NCBI GenBank assembly: GCA_031308135.1
Contig: JAHLJT010008756.1
Coordinates: forward strand, 75,871,397 to 75,935,396
Source: Acheta domesticus
Lineage: Eukaryota; Arthropoda; Insecta; Orthoptera; Gryllidae
Reading direction: 5' to 3'
Length of the DNA stretch: 64,000 nt
Position numbers and translations under genes: made by a program. Of the stretch, positions 11,655 to 23,490 are shown in pieces. Each line of letters opens with the position of its first letter. Within the stretch, counting starts at the first letter, position 1. The notes below the pieces were generated by a model that did no database searches, had not been told where the DNA came from, and saw only the letters and a list, made by a program, of their open reading frames with translations.

Positions 11655-12371
11655 GAAACGAATGGACAGGGTGCAGATCAATCATTTATGTGGCTTAAAA
11701 GGGGCAGAATAAAGTCAGAATCAGAAGCACTTGTAATAGCTGCCCAAGATCAGGCCTTGAGATCACATTATGATAAAGTGGTTCTCAAAATTCCCCAAGA
11801 TGATAAATGCCGCATTTACCAGGAATACGTAGAAACCATTGATCATATTATCTCAGCTTGTCCAATCCTAGCAAAGACCGAAAACTTGAAAAGACACGAC
11901 AGAGTGTGTAGCTACCTCCACTGACAGATCTGTACCGCCTTCGAAGTTCCAAACACATGCCCCAAATGGTACGAACACTCACCAAAACCGGTGACATCTG
12001 TTGGATTGTGTACAATATTGTATGACCAACAAATCCAAACTGATCGCACGATAGCGGCAAACAAACCATACATAGTTATCCGGGATGTGGAGAAAAAATC
12101 GTGTCTAGTTGTCGATGTTGCTGTAGCTTGCGATCAAAACGTCGTTACCAAGGAGGCAGAGAAACGTCTTAAATACAAGAGTTTGGAAATTGAGATCAGC
12201 CGAATGTGGGGCGTGAAAGCACAGGTCTTACCGATAGTTATCGGAGCTCTGGGATTTGTTCCGCAAAATTTGAGTAAGAACTTGTCTAAACTCCCAAGTA
12301 GTTCAAAAGACTGGGAAGTGCAAGAAATTGCTTTATATGGAACAGCCCACATTTTGCGTAAAGTATTGTAG
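11655..12371 (+). pseudogene. C-terminal end of R2-like non-LTR retrotransposon pol (restriction-like endonuclease)
   Basis: One frame runs from about 11655 to the stop at 12369-12371, broken by a single TGA at about 11922. The translation has the order found at the end of R2/NeSL-clade ORFs: LKRGRIKSESEALVIAAQDQ, then a Cys/His knuckle (C-x2-Y..H..C, where the second Cys has become Tyr), HDRVCSYLH, CPKWYEHSPKP, RTIAANKPYIVI and CLVVDVAVACDQNV. The last two are the PD-(D/E)XK endonuclease core, with the usual KPD changed to KPY. The C terminus, GTAHILRKVL, is intact. In live elements this nuclease nicks the target to prime reverse transcription. The lost Cys, lost Asp and nonsense codon make this copy dead. 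The 5' end is truncated just after a short (TAA)n run near 11630-11645, as expected for incomplete reverse transcription. Confidence 0.75.
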
Positions 12372-12473
12372 AGGCACTGACAGTCACCGAATCTGCTCCT
12401 TAGGTAACTGGTTGCAACCTGGAGTAGATTTTATATTCAGCCGACACATGACATCTTTAGTCGTGATGTAGAG

Positions 12474-12474
<1 letters not shown>
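12372..12474 (+). mobile_element. 3' UTR of the R2-like element
   Basis: About 100 bp of non-coding sequence join the stop codon to the (AAT)n tract. Elements of this kind often end in a simple trinucleotide tail, so the UTR and the tract together probably mark the true 3' end. Confidence 0.5.

Positions 12475-12522
<48 letters not shown>
12475..12522 (+). repeat. (AAT)n microsatellite, probable retroelement tail
   Basis: About sixteen uninterrupted AAT units directly after the R2-like 3' UTR. A shorter (TAA)n run lies at the 5' truncation point near 11630-11645, so the element may have targeted such repeats. Confidence 0.9.
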
Positions 12523-12524
<2 letters not shown>

Positions 12525-13385
12525 AATATATAACCTGACCAAGCGCAGTATAGCACTGACAATGAGGACAGCACTGCGCTTTATTTTGCTTCGGAAAGAG
12601 AGATAGAACTATTGGTAGACCCAGTGCAACTGAAAACTGAAACACTGATCTAGACCAACGTCCGAAGACATGTTTATGGCCGTCTTGTAAGGTGATCTTA
12701 GGTTTCATCATACCCGCGACAGTCCATTTAAAACCACGAAAAAATGCCAGAGTTCCATAATTATATTAATAAATACTGATAACCATGTAAAGAAAGGAAG
12801 TAGTTTGAGTCCCTAAAAGTAATCACATATTCCCGTCAATGCTACACAACAAATTCTACTTGAGTACATTAACATTATATGATTTAATGAAAAACATCCA
12901 GGGAACATTTTGTTTTATTTCCAGGTTCTCAAAAAAGACGACGTAAAGAAGATGTGTTTCAAATCGTTAATGGGAGATCAAATTATTAAGTGCTTCCATG
13001 TGATTAAAGTAATATTTCTATGGAAAACTATCTGAAAAAAGTAATTAGGCTGATTAAGTATCATTACGTACTTCGTTATGCAAAAAGAAAACTTCATGGC
13101 TTTGGAACAGAGCATGAATGCACAAGACTACACCGCCCCGGCGCGAAAGCGCGACGCAATTGTCGCCCTTGTTAGCTCTCGGATGCGCCTTTCCCTCTTC
13201 CGACGACAACTTCGCTTGGTCGGGTTATGGTTTCCCACCAACCTCTCACTTGTCAAGTACGAATATCAAGTATTCGTACATCATTAATTTCAAATGTGCG
13301 CAGAAACTGAAAGAAAACTATGCGGTCTCTGCCCATATGAGATGTCTTATAGTTTCGATAGATAACCAGAAAATCGGGAAAAATT
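12525..13385. other. no gene recognised
   Basis: AT-rich DNA with a short GC-balanced patch at 13125-13260 whose frames (up to 99 codons) I cannot assign. Confidence 0.35.
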
Positions 13386-13387
13386 CA

Positions 13388-13775
13388 AAAATAATGAAAC
13401 AGTTTGATTTTGAATGAAAATGCAAATATTTGATTACTATATTCTGCATATTCTCACACTGTGTGAGACCGCTGTATTCACATTCCTGTATCAATGCTTA
13501 GGGTTCAGCTGATGTCATTCGATAGGAAGGTTCCAAGAAGAGGCCACGCACCATTAAATATTTGCTATTTACATGTTGCGTCATAAAACTGCACCTTTAT
13601 TATATTATTGGTACGTAAAGGATTGTTGCAGTCTCTGAATAGTATACTATTTAGATTGCGCCGCACGAGTGAAGAAAATCTTTATTTATTGCTTCGCTGT
13701 AAGAAGGTGTTTTATTTGTTGTTATTGAGCAATGTGTGATACTTTTTGGACAACCAATGTTTCGGCAGTTCTAAG
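13388..13775 (+). repeat. old dispersed repeat, copy A
   Basis: Shares several ordered blocks with 34937-35265: TTTGATTTTGAATGAAAA at the left end, and later TTTTATTTGTT, GAGCAATGTGTGATACTTTT and TGGACAACCAATG. Spacing is roughly kept, so the two look like diverged copies of one repeat of about 350 bp. No coding capacity is visible. Confidence 0.5.
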
Positions 13776-13779
13776 AGTA

Positions 13780-16195
13780 AGTTAATATTTTCGTACGACA
13801 GTTGTTCAGTTTTACAGTGAGCTTCTTGTGAGCAGTCAAATATATTTTAAAATGGTGGATGTACGAGTACATTTATCCTGTGTATTCACGCTTGGGAGAA
13901 ACGCACAAAAAATATTTTCTTGGAATTATAAATATATTATATTACAAAATGATACACTGTACACACATGTGCCCAATGCGCGGGCAGCGAAAAACAAGCG
14001 CGGAGGTAGGACTCAAAAGGGCGAAGGCGGCTGCAGGAGTGGTCGACTGCTGCTGTTGCTTCAGGGGTTGGCAGCCGTGGGTAAGCGGCATTGCATGGCG
14101 GTCGCAGTAACTGTTGCGGCCGGCGGCGCGACACCGTCGCTGGCTTCTGCTTTATGCACCAGGGGCCGCCTCCGGGTTGAGCTGAATGCGTTGTGGGTGT
14201 CTCAAGTCTGCTAAGAACAAGTCGCGTGAGGAAGATTGTAGAGTAAAAATCTGACAACATGGTGAACTCTTTTCTCTTGGTGATTTCTAGTTCATGCTCA
14301 AGTTGTGCGGTTAGTGGATTCCTTGAAAATAAATCTCTGTGCACAGGTGCAGGTTAAAACATGCCTATGGTGCTGGAGTCCCATGCCGATGCTGTATCAA
14401 GAAATTAAATATTTTTCTGCCTTCATTTACCACATGTGAAACTTGTTCTGTCAGAAGATATTAGAAATGTAAGCTTCTCGCTCTCTAGAATAAGTGCAGA
14501 TAGAAATATTAGGGTGACGTACGTGAAGTCGTGCATATTGTGCGTAAGGTTCTACCAACGTGTATAGAAAAATGGCATTCAAAACAGAGCGTGCATGTCT
14601 TTGAGCTCAAAATATACAATTTAATAAGCACACAAGATTATTTGTACCATACATATTATTTTTCAACAAACCTACAAAAACTTGCAGAATAAGTATTTAT
14701 ATTGTGGCTAGAGAGTAGAAATATAATCAACATATATTTACGATACATTCACGTTAAGTAACAAGAAAAAAATTTGAAACATGGAACTTTATTCAAATAT
14801 TGAAAACTTAGGACGATGACTCAATCTGTTTTAGAATAATTTTGAGGCTATGGCTCTACACTTGAAAATGTTACTGACACAAAATCTACCATTCATTGCA
14901 TACAAAAATATTGCATAATCTCAGAAGCCGAAGATGAGGAACTGCAAAAAATATAAATATCATGAACATAAAATAAGGAATGGATGATGTGAATAAAATT
15001 GAGCTATTATTTCTTTCCCAAACTTTTAAAGCAATTACCACAAACACTATGAATAAAGGATGAGGAGAATTACTATCATTTTGAGCAATTTCTGCATTTA
15101 TGAGTAACTAATTCCCAATGAAGGAATTGCATACTTTTGTATGAATAAAATCGAGCATTCGCTTCTAGTGCAAAGCAATTACTGCGAATTTTCGGAGCAA
15201 CCTCAGTAGGTAACTCAAATCGAATTGAAAGGGTAGAAAAGAGGTTATAAGCGACTATTGTGAGTTAGCTGTGAAGTTACATGTGAGTGAGTGAATTATG
15301 AAAGACGTTGGACAATTTCTGCAATAAAAGATGTACATAATAAGAAATGTTACTAAAAACATTAGTTATAAAACTTTACTGTTTCCATTCAAATATTTCT
15401 GTGGATGACCAATTGTTTTCTTGGTGAGTGTAATGAAGAGATTGAGGGGTGGCGATAAATAAAATTAAATTGAAAATAGTTTTGCGTTTCTTAAAGAAAT
15501 ACAAAAAACACGAAGCAGACAACCATATCTTAATCGGTCGGCAGCATCAGAAAAAAGCACGTGAACAAGCGCAAACAAAACAGATGAAAACCGAGCACTC
15601 ACAATAGACCAGTCAGTGAGTTATTACTTAGAGAAATCAATGCTCCAAGTTTCATTAAACTTTTTACAAATATGAAAAGAAGTAATCGCTTTAGAGTATT
15701 TCAGTTTTACTTTCTCGTTCTTACTTCGTGTGAAAAAGTAATGTAATCGAGGACCGAAAACGGCGAATTTTCGATAGGAAAAACTCTTACTGACGGACCC
15801 TGGTTACAAACACATGGATCCTATTTACAATAATTACTTCTTTTAACTCACTGTGTAGTCAGAATCCATGTTTTGTGATTCCTTGATAGCGAAAAGTTGA
15901 TTGACGCGAAAACGTCAATCTGTATGCGATATATGGTGAAAGCTACCGCCTACATTTCAAACTTTTCTCAAAAATGGCTTCAAATTCTTCTACTTGTAGT
16001 TTGGCGTGCATTATACATCTCATCTTAGTGTTTGTTTATTGAATCATCAATGTACCATTTTCCAACAAAACATCAAACTGAGCGGCTGTCATTCCCGTAA
16101 ATATCCATTTAGATCTAAGATTGCCACTAAACTTGCGGTTAACCTAATCTCTCTCTCTCTTTTTTTTGGGGGGTGGGGGGGGTGTCACTATTAAC
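13780..16195. other. no gene recognised
   Basis: A GC-rich block at 13980-14210 has overlapping open frames on both strands (128 and 135 codons) with no motifs I recognise. The rest is AT-rich, ending in a pyrimidine run and a G-rich run just before the SINE at 16201. Confidence 0.35.
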
Positions 16196-16200
16196 TTCTT

Positions 16201-16620
16201 GGAGCCGCGGTGGCTCAGTGGCAGGGCAGTGGCTTCCTGACCTGAAGGACCCAGGTTCGAATCCCGGTGTAGACTGGGATTTTATCTGGTGCTTTCCCTT
16301 CAGGGCGACTTTGGGGTCGACTCAACTTCCCTTCCAAGTGAGTACAAGCCTTTCCTGGGGATAAAGGTGGCCGGAGCGTTGTGCTCGCCACAGAACCTCC
16401 TCCTTGTGCCAACTGCGACGAAAAGGGGGAGCCCTGCCTTCACGTCCCCTTAGGGCAGACCTGCACAGCATTTTGCACTTTCACTGACGTCAGGAGCTGC
16501 GCGCGAGCAGCTCGGGGGTAAATACGAAAATCGATGAAGGGTGAGCATGAGACTCACTCTAGGGACTCACTGAGTGGGAACCACCAATTAGAATTCGCAA
16601 TTCGAACCCTAGCGCGTAAA
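16201..16620 (+). mobile_element. tRNA-derived SINE (second family)
   Basis: The head has an A box, TGGCTCAGTGG (16211-16221), and a canonical B box, GGTTCGAATCC (16254-16264), at tRNA-like spacing, followed by a body of about 350 bp ending near the (C)GCGTAAATTTAAAG stretch. The body differs from the main SINE family here. It is read from an internal RNA polymerase III promoter. No clear target duplication was identified. Confidence 0.75.
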
Positions 16621-16624
16621 TTTA

Positions 16625-17855
16625 AAGAGCAATCGGGGAGACCATGACTGTCACTTAAAGAGTTCAAGTAATATTGCCTTTTGAATTATATTGTAAATGT
16701 ATATTATATTGTAATGACGAGCACTCACAATGTATATTATACTGTAATTATATTGTGAAGACGTATGATGTCTCCTGAGACATTCCGTGTTTGGCCGCGT
16801 TGTGTTATTCCTTATTATGTGATGGGAATTTGTATATCTTGTACCAAGATGTAGTTGGAAACGTGCCTGACGAAGACTCATCCCAATCTACGGAGAATCT
16901 CTATATTAGACATTTTGCAGAACATCGCAGCTGGATTCCGTAGCTCCATAATGATTGGATTGTTGCTTTGTAGGTATGTTTTGTAGATAAAAATGTGAAC
17001 GACGATTGATTAACCATAGAACTCATTAAATTTTAATTTTGCTTCATTGTTTTTTGTTGCAATATGTTATTTCTATGTTAGACGTTTGTTAAGCAGCAAA
17101 CCGAAAGATCCTTCAATGTTACTTGTTGAAGGTAAAGATGGTTCAGTTTCACTTCATGACATTGTTTCTTGAAAGCATGAAAGTAATGTGTTTGGATTTT
17201 GAGGCATTTGCTTGTATGCGTCACCAAATTAACCAATGCTGCAGATGACCTAGATATTTTTGTGCATTTTTTTATGCCTGGCTTGCGTCTTCCTATGAAG
17301 CCAACTTGCAACTTGTTCGTTTGTTCACACCAGAGTAAACGATACCTATCATCGAGGCCATCTTTCCGTTGGATGGGGCTTCGAGGCTCTCAAAGATTGG
17401 AGTCCCCCAAGACCTGGCCTTTGGCTCGACACCCCGCTGACCTTGCCTGACCAGCGGTGACCCAGACTGGGGCCCCCAAATATTGTCTGAAAAATTGATT
17501 ATGTCTCTTTGCCATATATTATTCTCGAAAGGTAATATAAAAATTAAAATATGTGTTAATCCTTCCTTTTGTGGTAAGCAAACAAAATGTAAAAACATTA
17601 TTAGAGGGTTAGGATTAAAATGCCTTTAGAATTCATATGATTTTATATTGATTTTTATAACTTCCCGTTAGAGAATAAGAATTCATTAGAGGTATTGTTT
17701 GATAATGTTTTTTATCATCCATAGGGTCCCTTTAATCACGGGGGCCTGAGGCACGAGACTCGTCAGCCAGTGCTCCAAAACGGCCCTCCTATCGCTTTTT
17801 GCCAAGCAGTGTTGTACTAAGTAACAAGGTGCTACTGGCAAGTCATATGTTAACT
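16625..17855. other. no gene recognised
   Basis: AT-rich DNA with a repeated TATATTATA..TGTAAT motif near 16690-16760 and a GC-balanced patch at 17370-17470. No gene or element could be assigned. Confidence 0.35.
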
Positions 17856-17860
17856 CAACA

Positions 17861-18096
17861 TATACTTCGGTTTTTCTTTCTTGGCGCACGGGGGTGTGTT
17901 AATAAAATGGAATATCTCACGGTATTTCGCGTCGTTCTCGGTTGTGCCGCTAGGAGGCGCATGATCGCGACTGTATCGAGCAGTGCTGGCGATCATACGA
18001 TTCCTGGCGGCACAACGGAGAACGACGCGAAATATCGTGAGATATTCCATTTTCATGACACCCCCCCGTGCGCCAAGAAAGAAAAACCGAAGTATA
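17861..18096. mobile_element. palindromic MITE, copy 2 of 3 (distinct ends)
   Basis: A 236-bp near-perfect palindrome. TATACTTCGGTTTTTCTTTC at the left is mirrored exactly by GAAAGAAAAACCGAAGTATA at the right, and the arms of about 100 bp pair through GGCGCACGGGGG, TGGAATATCTCACGGTATTT and TTGTGCCGC. The core is homologous to the copies at 8.4 and 32.2 kb, but the outer 25-30 bp differ, so it is a subfamily. Ends are TA, consistent with a Tc1/mariner-type target. It has no coding capacity. Confidence 0.9.
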
Positions 18097-18229
18097 AGTT
18101 TCATGCGGGCTTGATGGCAGAGAAATCTTCCGCGGAGAGAGCCCACTGTTCCGAAGGGCGCTCCGAACGCATCCAGTGAAAATCGAGTCGCGCGGCGGTC
18201 GCCGGCCGTCGCGGCGCGCGCGGACGCAA

Positions 18230-18440
18230 CTGTGCGTGCGCCGGCGTGGAGCGTGCGCGAGCGTGTCAACACGCACCTCCTCCCCGCGCTTGCACTCTCG
18301 CCACCCGCCGTCACGCGAGCAGCGCCGGCCTCGCCCACTCTTTACATCTCTCCGAGATGCGCCGATTCATCTAGATCGCTTGGAAGTTGAAAACATCGTG
18401 AAGTAGCCGCTTTCTCGAATACGAGGAAACTGCGAAGCAG
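18230..18440. repeat. GC-rich dispersed repeat, copy A
   Basis: Shares CGCTTGCACTCTCGCC (18288-18303) and, about 120 bp on, GCTTTCTCGAA..GGAAAC..TGCGA with 22925-23110, where the two blocks are about 115 bp apart. CpG-dense against AT-rich surroundings. It could instead be two remnants of related promoters or exons. Confidence 0.45.
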
Positions 18441-18444
18441 TTTT

Positions 18445-20430
18445 CTTTACGAGAGACATGCATTCCACGACAACGGTGATCCATCTTGGGATGGAAAACT
18501 TGTACATAGACGTTTTTAATATAAATACAAGAAAAATTAAAATGTGTCAACGAAAAAATAATGATAATACTATTAATAACGAAAACAACGAATGTATGAA
18601 AATACTATGTTAGCAAATGTAAATAACAAGGAATATTTGTGAAAATACCCCATTTGATATGAAAATGGATAAATAGCAATTTCATGTGCTTTTATTTCAT
18701 TTACTTGTTGTTTTTTTACCAAAGAATAATATTTACTCTCGTGGTATGGAAAAACAGAGCAGACTACAGCCGGCTGCAGTATATAAACAATAACAACATT
18801 ATCGACCAAGATTCACAATAGTTTCTTCTCACTGTAAACAATTAGACAAACCATTTTCAGTTTAGACTAACGTGGTTTATTCTCCTTAACCCATCTGTGC
18901 TCTTAAATACTGCTATTCGGGCTCATTTCATTCGTTTCCATGAAATACATATCCAACACCACCTTTGGAATTAACCGACTGACATTAAACACTGTAATTC
19001 AAACGTTTAAAGCGCATTTCGCTTTATCAGCTTATCGTATTAATATACAAAGAACTGTTCCTGTAGGAATAAAATATACTTATTATTGACAGAACTCAAC
19101 ATATTACCGTTGAGGAAATTCTGTTAGAATATTTATAAAGCTACATTTATTTATTAGTTGAAATTTCCAATAATATATGTCAATACAATAGATACAATTA
19201 AGACATTAATAAATTAGAAAAAACATGAAACGTACTAGACTGCAAAATTTTTTAAGGTCCGTTGTCTGAGAAGAAAGGCTATTCTGCTCAATTGCTTTAA
19301 GAAACCAAAATTCTCTATGACCCTAATAAAAATACAAAATACACGAGCCAAATTATTCCGCTTTAATCTCATAGAATCGAATAGGAAGAGAAGGAAAATA
19401 ATAACAAATATTCAAAGCTGTTTCATTAGTCTCCCGAAGAATATACAAGCAAAATGTCTTGGTTGAATTTTAGAATAATACGAGAACGTTGCTGTGGCGA
19501 AGGAATATTTTTCTTCTTACAGCAGGCTTTTTTCTTTGTTAATGGCGTCTTTACGAGTCTGACAACTTTACAAGTTGAAGAAAGTTAAAAGCAGCGTTAA
19601 GAGGAGAACGTACGGGGTGATATGCGATAGTTTGAGTGTTTATCAGATGTTTAAAACTATCGAAACCGTCGTTAGGCGTAATCATCTTGCGGAAACTGCA
19701 GCGTTTTCTTAATGCCATGCATGCTCACTATCACGTTGAGTTCTTATTTTCGTATACGTCAACGCACATTCAAACATCTAATTAAACTTATCACAAAATT
19801 TGTAAGTTATATCCTTAATTAAATCATCATTCTAAATTACGCATTAACTGTGGAATGTGATTATAAAAATCAATAATTCATCCCTCCCTAACATATGCAT
19901 GCCCCAATTCGTGCAAGGCTTCTTCTACACATGTAAATAAAATTCAAACAATTCAAAATAATGATTTACGAAAAATTACTAAAAGCTCAATGGTTTATTT
20001 CCAACAAACAAATACCCCGAGAACTTCAAACAGACAAAATTAAGAAGTTTATCAAGATTCAAACAAAAAAAATTTACTTTCTCGCGTTTAAGAAGGAAAT
20101 TTTTAACCCATGAATGTACTCACTTTCGTAAAGTTTTACTCGTTAGTAGAGGGTTTTTAGTATGTGCCAATCAAGTATAACGTCTTTGCATTTTGTAATT
20201 AGCATTCTGGTGGTTGAACAAGGACGTGGGGATTTTTACTTACAGCACGATGATGCAGCGGTATGATTTTGTCCGCAAAATGGTAATTGTTGTATTTTAA
20301 GTTAAGCATTTATTGTTGAAAACTTTACTAGCATAATTAATTCAAACAGTTATAACATTTTAAAACCTGTTATTAGCTTCAGTGGCTTTGAATATGAGTT
20401 TTATTTCCGAGGTACGAAATTTCATACCTT
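18445..20430. other. no gene recognised
   Basis: Uniform AT-rich DNA with hardly any open frame above 60 codons. Confidence 0.4.
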
Positions 20431-20459
20431 GGCCAGTAAGGGAACTTTTTTCACTTTTG

Positions 20460-20760
20460 CTGAGAAAACATATCAACAGCTGATGCTGAAGCCAGAATTA
20501 AAATATTAAATAATTTGGAAGAACGTGATATGCTGTCTAAAAGTATAGATAAATAAAAAAAAGCTTGAGTTTGTTTTGCAACCTGCTGCCGATGCAGTTG
20601 TGAGCGATGAAAATGACGCAGCCCGTGATTTGGAGGATATCTGTAACTTACAGAGGGGCATACGTCGCTGGCCTGTGTAGATTCGGAGGATTGTAACGAA
20701 TTCCGATGGTGATCAACATTTCTGGCGTCTTCCTACAACTACAATTATGAACATACAACT
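20460..20760 (+). pseudogene. possible piggyBac-like transposase N-terminal relic
   Basis: Across stops, one frame reads ILNNLEERDM, then EFVLQPAADAVVSDENDA, then LEDICNLQRGI. Insect piggyBac-type transposases begin with a similar acidic region (a leucine-rich helix, then a PP-D-G-S-DED-like run, then a NLP-like element). No catalytic Asp region or TTAA-flanked ends were found. This is a weak, motif-level call. Confidence 0.28.
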
Positions 20761-20764
20761 TTTT

Positions 20765-22455
20765 TTCTGAATAAAATATGTCATTCTAAATAGATCTTTA
20801 AATAAGGTCCCGTTGATTTTTTGAAAATACGAGTATTTTTGGTGTAATTTGGCGACAAAAGTAAATCGCCCGCTCCCAATTTACTGCGCTTCGTAAACGT
20901 AAAATCAATGGTGTTTATATTTCATATTTCACTATTATGATTATATTAATTTATGTTATATCACTTTAAATTGCGTCCTTTGTGTTAATATGAAAACGAA
21001 TAGATGAGCGGTCATTGCTGCATGTAACCTATTGTTGTAACGCCGCACCGACAACAGAAGGCGATAATGTCGGCTAACTTAATTATTTTACATTCTCGCA
21101 TACTGCTTACAAAAAATTTCAAAAAGTGAATGTTAGAATTGATAAAAATATTTCAGGACAAACCGATTTTCACCCTGTAATATAAAAAGCATCAATAAAT
21201 CTTACATTGATATGATGCATTTGCAGCGACAAATATCAATGTTAAATGCAAATGTGATCTATTCTTTAGTTTTCGTTGGGACTGCATCTTCCAATGGGAG
21301 TATATGTTGCCCAATGAATGCCAGGCGTAAATGGAAATGACATTTTCTTGCAAAAATCTGCAAACACCTCCCGACATTGATTTCTCGGCTTTCATAGCAA
21401 CCTATTGCATAAGTTTATTCGTTTAATATTATTCACTTTTCTGACAAGGTGAATATAACATGCTGCTCATTATTGATTACACTACATTTTTATTATAGAG
21501 ATTACAATCGAGAACGATGTCAAAGCGGACAAACAAATAGATTGCAGTGATGCGGTACGAAACTGCGTGTGCCCTTCACACCTCTGTCTCGTCATAGTTC
21601 TAAATAAAAAGGATCCATAAATACTAAGCGCAGATTAGTAAGTAAATAATCCAAAATTAGTTTTTTTAGAAATTAAAGGATCGACATTTTTAAAATGTTG
21701 TTTTGGAAGCACTTAAAACACATTTGCAAATGGCATTGCTCTTATTCCTGTAATAATGAGGCCCAAGAATACAAAACAAATTAACAAATATTGTTATATA
21801 ATTGTTTTCTTATCGTCAGAATTTCTCAGAGTCTCTAATTGATAATGAAGGAATTACTTCAGGGCAGAATTACTACTATATAAAATTGACAAAGGTTTTA
21901 TTCGTCTGATATATTTTACACTCTTCCACTAGATAAAATCAAGCTGATTAGCACAAATTAAAATATATTTTTAAAATCTGAGGCTAAGTGACATCTTTTG
22001 AAAATATTTTAAGCATTTGAGATTCCTAAATTTTACGCACGACTAACATGAAAATAAGGGACAGTCCCGCTTCACATGGGTGTGTGGTCCCCTTAAAATA
22101 CAATACTGTTTGGGCGTTGTTCTAAAGTAAACGTGTACTTAACATGATCACTGTTATGAAACTCGTACATATTTCACATCCACAAAAGCTCATCAATCTG
22201 AAGTAAGCTTAAAAAATAAGAATACGCTTCGCGATCATCACCGAACACAATATTATGCAAAAGAAAAATACTTCGAAAAGTAAAAACAGTTTGAGCTATT
22301 GCCTGTTGGAAGTGATTGCAGACGCCCTGCTCTTCAAAGACATTTTCTTTGCTTGAGCATACGAGGGCCATATTGAATATTTTGCCCAAGGGCAAGCCCG
22401 ATTACACTTGGTTTCATAGCTGCGGGAATTTTTCTCGCCCCTGATACCTGCCACA
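20765..22455. other. no gene recognised
   Basis: AT-rich DNA without supported features. Confidence 0.4.
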
Positions 22456-22459
22456 AGCT

Positions 22460-22885
22460 TATCTCACTTCGTCGGATTGTACCAATGCATCGCATTCCGA
22501 AACGCAACGCTCCAATAGAATGTCTACACTCTTCAGCGTGGGTGGGGCCGCCCTGTCAGCCCAGAGCTCCCAACTACCCAGGTTGGTACCGGAATCAATT
22601 TGCACCGCTCATCAAGTACCGATGGTACGCGTTGCTTCCCAATTTTTATGTGAAGCGGATACCGCCACGACGAAGCCAGAACCCAACTGGTGGCAACTCG
22701 GCGCGGGACTCCGTCTCCTCACTGCTCTCACCTTTGCACTAACGACGTGGGTATCGCCAAAAATCTGGGCACGCGGGAGGGAGATTTCAACTCTTCCCCA
22801 GGATTCGTCTACACGGGACTACGACACAACGCCTAATCCCACCCATGGGGACTTGAACGATTTAACAGCCCCACGAGGGAGTTTC
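22460..22885 (-). repeat. probable repeat with a tRNA-like end
   Basis: On the minus strand the block starts near 22870 with CGTTCAAGTCCCC, which resembles a B box, and continues for about 400 bp of GC-balanced sequence. No other copy in the window confirms it; a broken exon or an unrelated element is equally possible. Confidence 0.3.
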
Positions 22886-22924
22886 GAGAATCCATGTGTG
22901 CATGATGCGTGCCGAGGAGGTGGC

Positions 22925-23110
22925 GCATGCGCGTGAACTCATGTGCAACGGGCGCGTCTGTCGCTTGCACTCTCGCCGCCAACACGCGAGGGGCCACGCC
23001 CACCCGCGCCCACGACGCGCCGCGGAGCGTGCACACTTGGCCGCCTCCTTGGATTGTCCACACACGCTCCGCGACGCGTGCTTTCTCGAAAGGGAAACCC
23101 CTGCGACGGT
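22925..23110. repeat. GC-rich dispersed repeat, copy B
   Basis: Second copy of the CpG-dense patch at 18.23-18.44 kb: CGCTTGCACTCTCGCC at about 22963, then CTTTCTCGAAAGGGAAACC..TGCGA near 23080. Frames on both strands are open by composition only. Confidence 0.45.
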
Positions 23111-23490
23111 TTAGGGGAAAATGCAGGGGGAATTGTTATTGGATGGACGTACAGGGCGGAGAAATTTGTAACACGTAAATACGAAAAGCTTCGTGATGTT
23201 CCTTTAATCATAAGAAAAATTAAGAAAGAGGATAATCTTGAAATAAAAATTACTAATTGTTCGAAAGAAAACGAGCCGCTGATGGAAGATAGAAATCATG
23301 ACATTTTATTAAAAGTTAATAAAAATAAACTTTTTTCGCAAGAAAACAACAAACTGCTGAAATTTAAAGGAAATTCTTGCGCGTAAAGACCCCGACGAAA
23401 GCAAACTATTAATTCAGTTTGTACGAATACGATTGAAACGTCACCAAGGGGAAAATCGGCGTTCATTAACGCACGATCTAATCAGATTAC

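Noticed and set aside
13828..14344. 128- and 135-codon frames on opposite strands in a GC-rich patch.
   Set aside because: Mutual overlap on both strands and no motifs; likely composition-driven.
16688..16760. Repeated TATATTATA/TGTAAT motifs resembling a satellite or array.
   Set aside because: Too short and irregular; ordinary AT-rich slippage.
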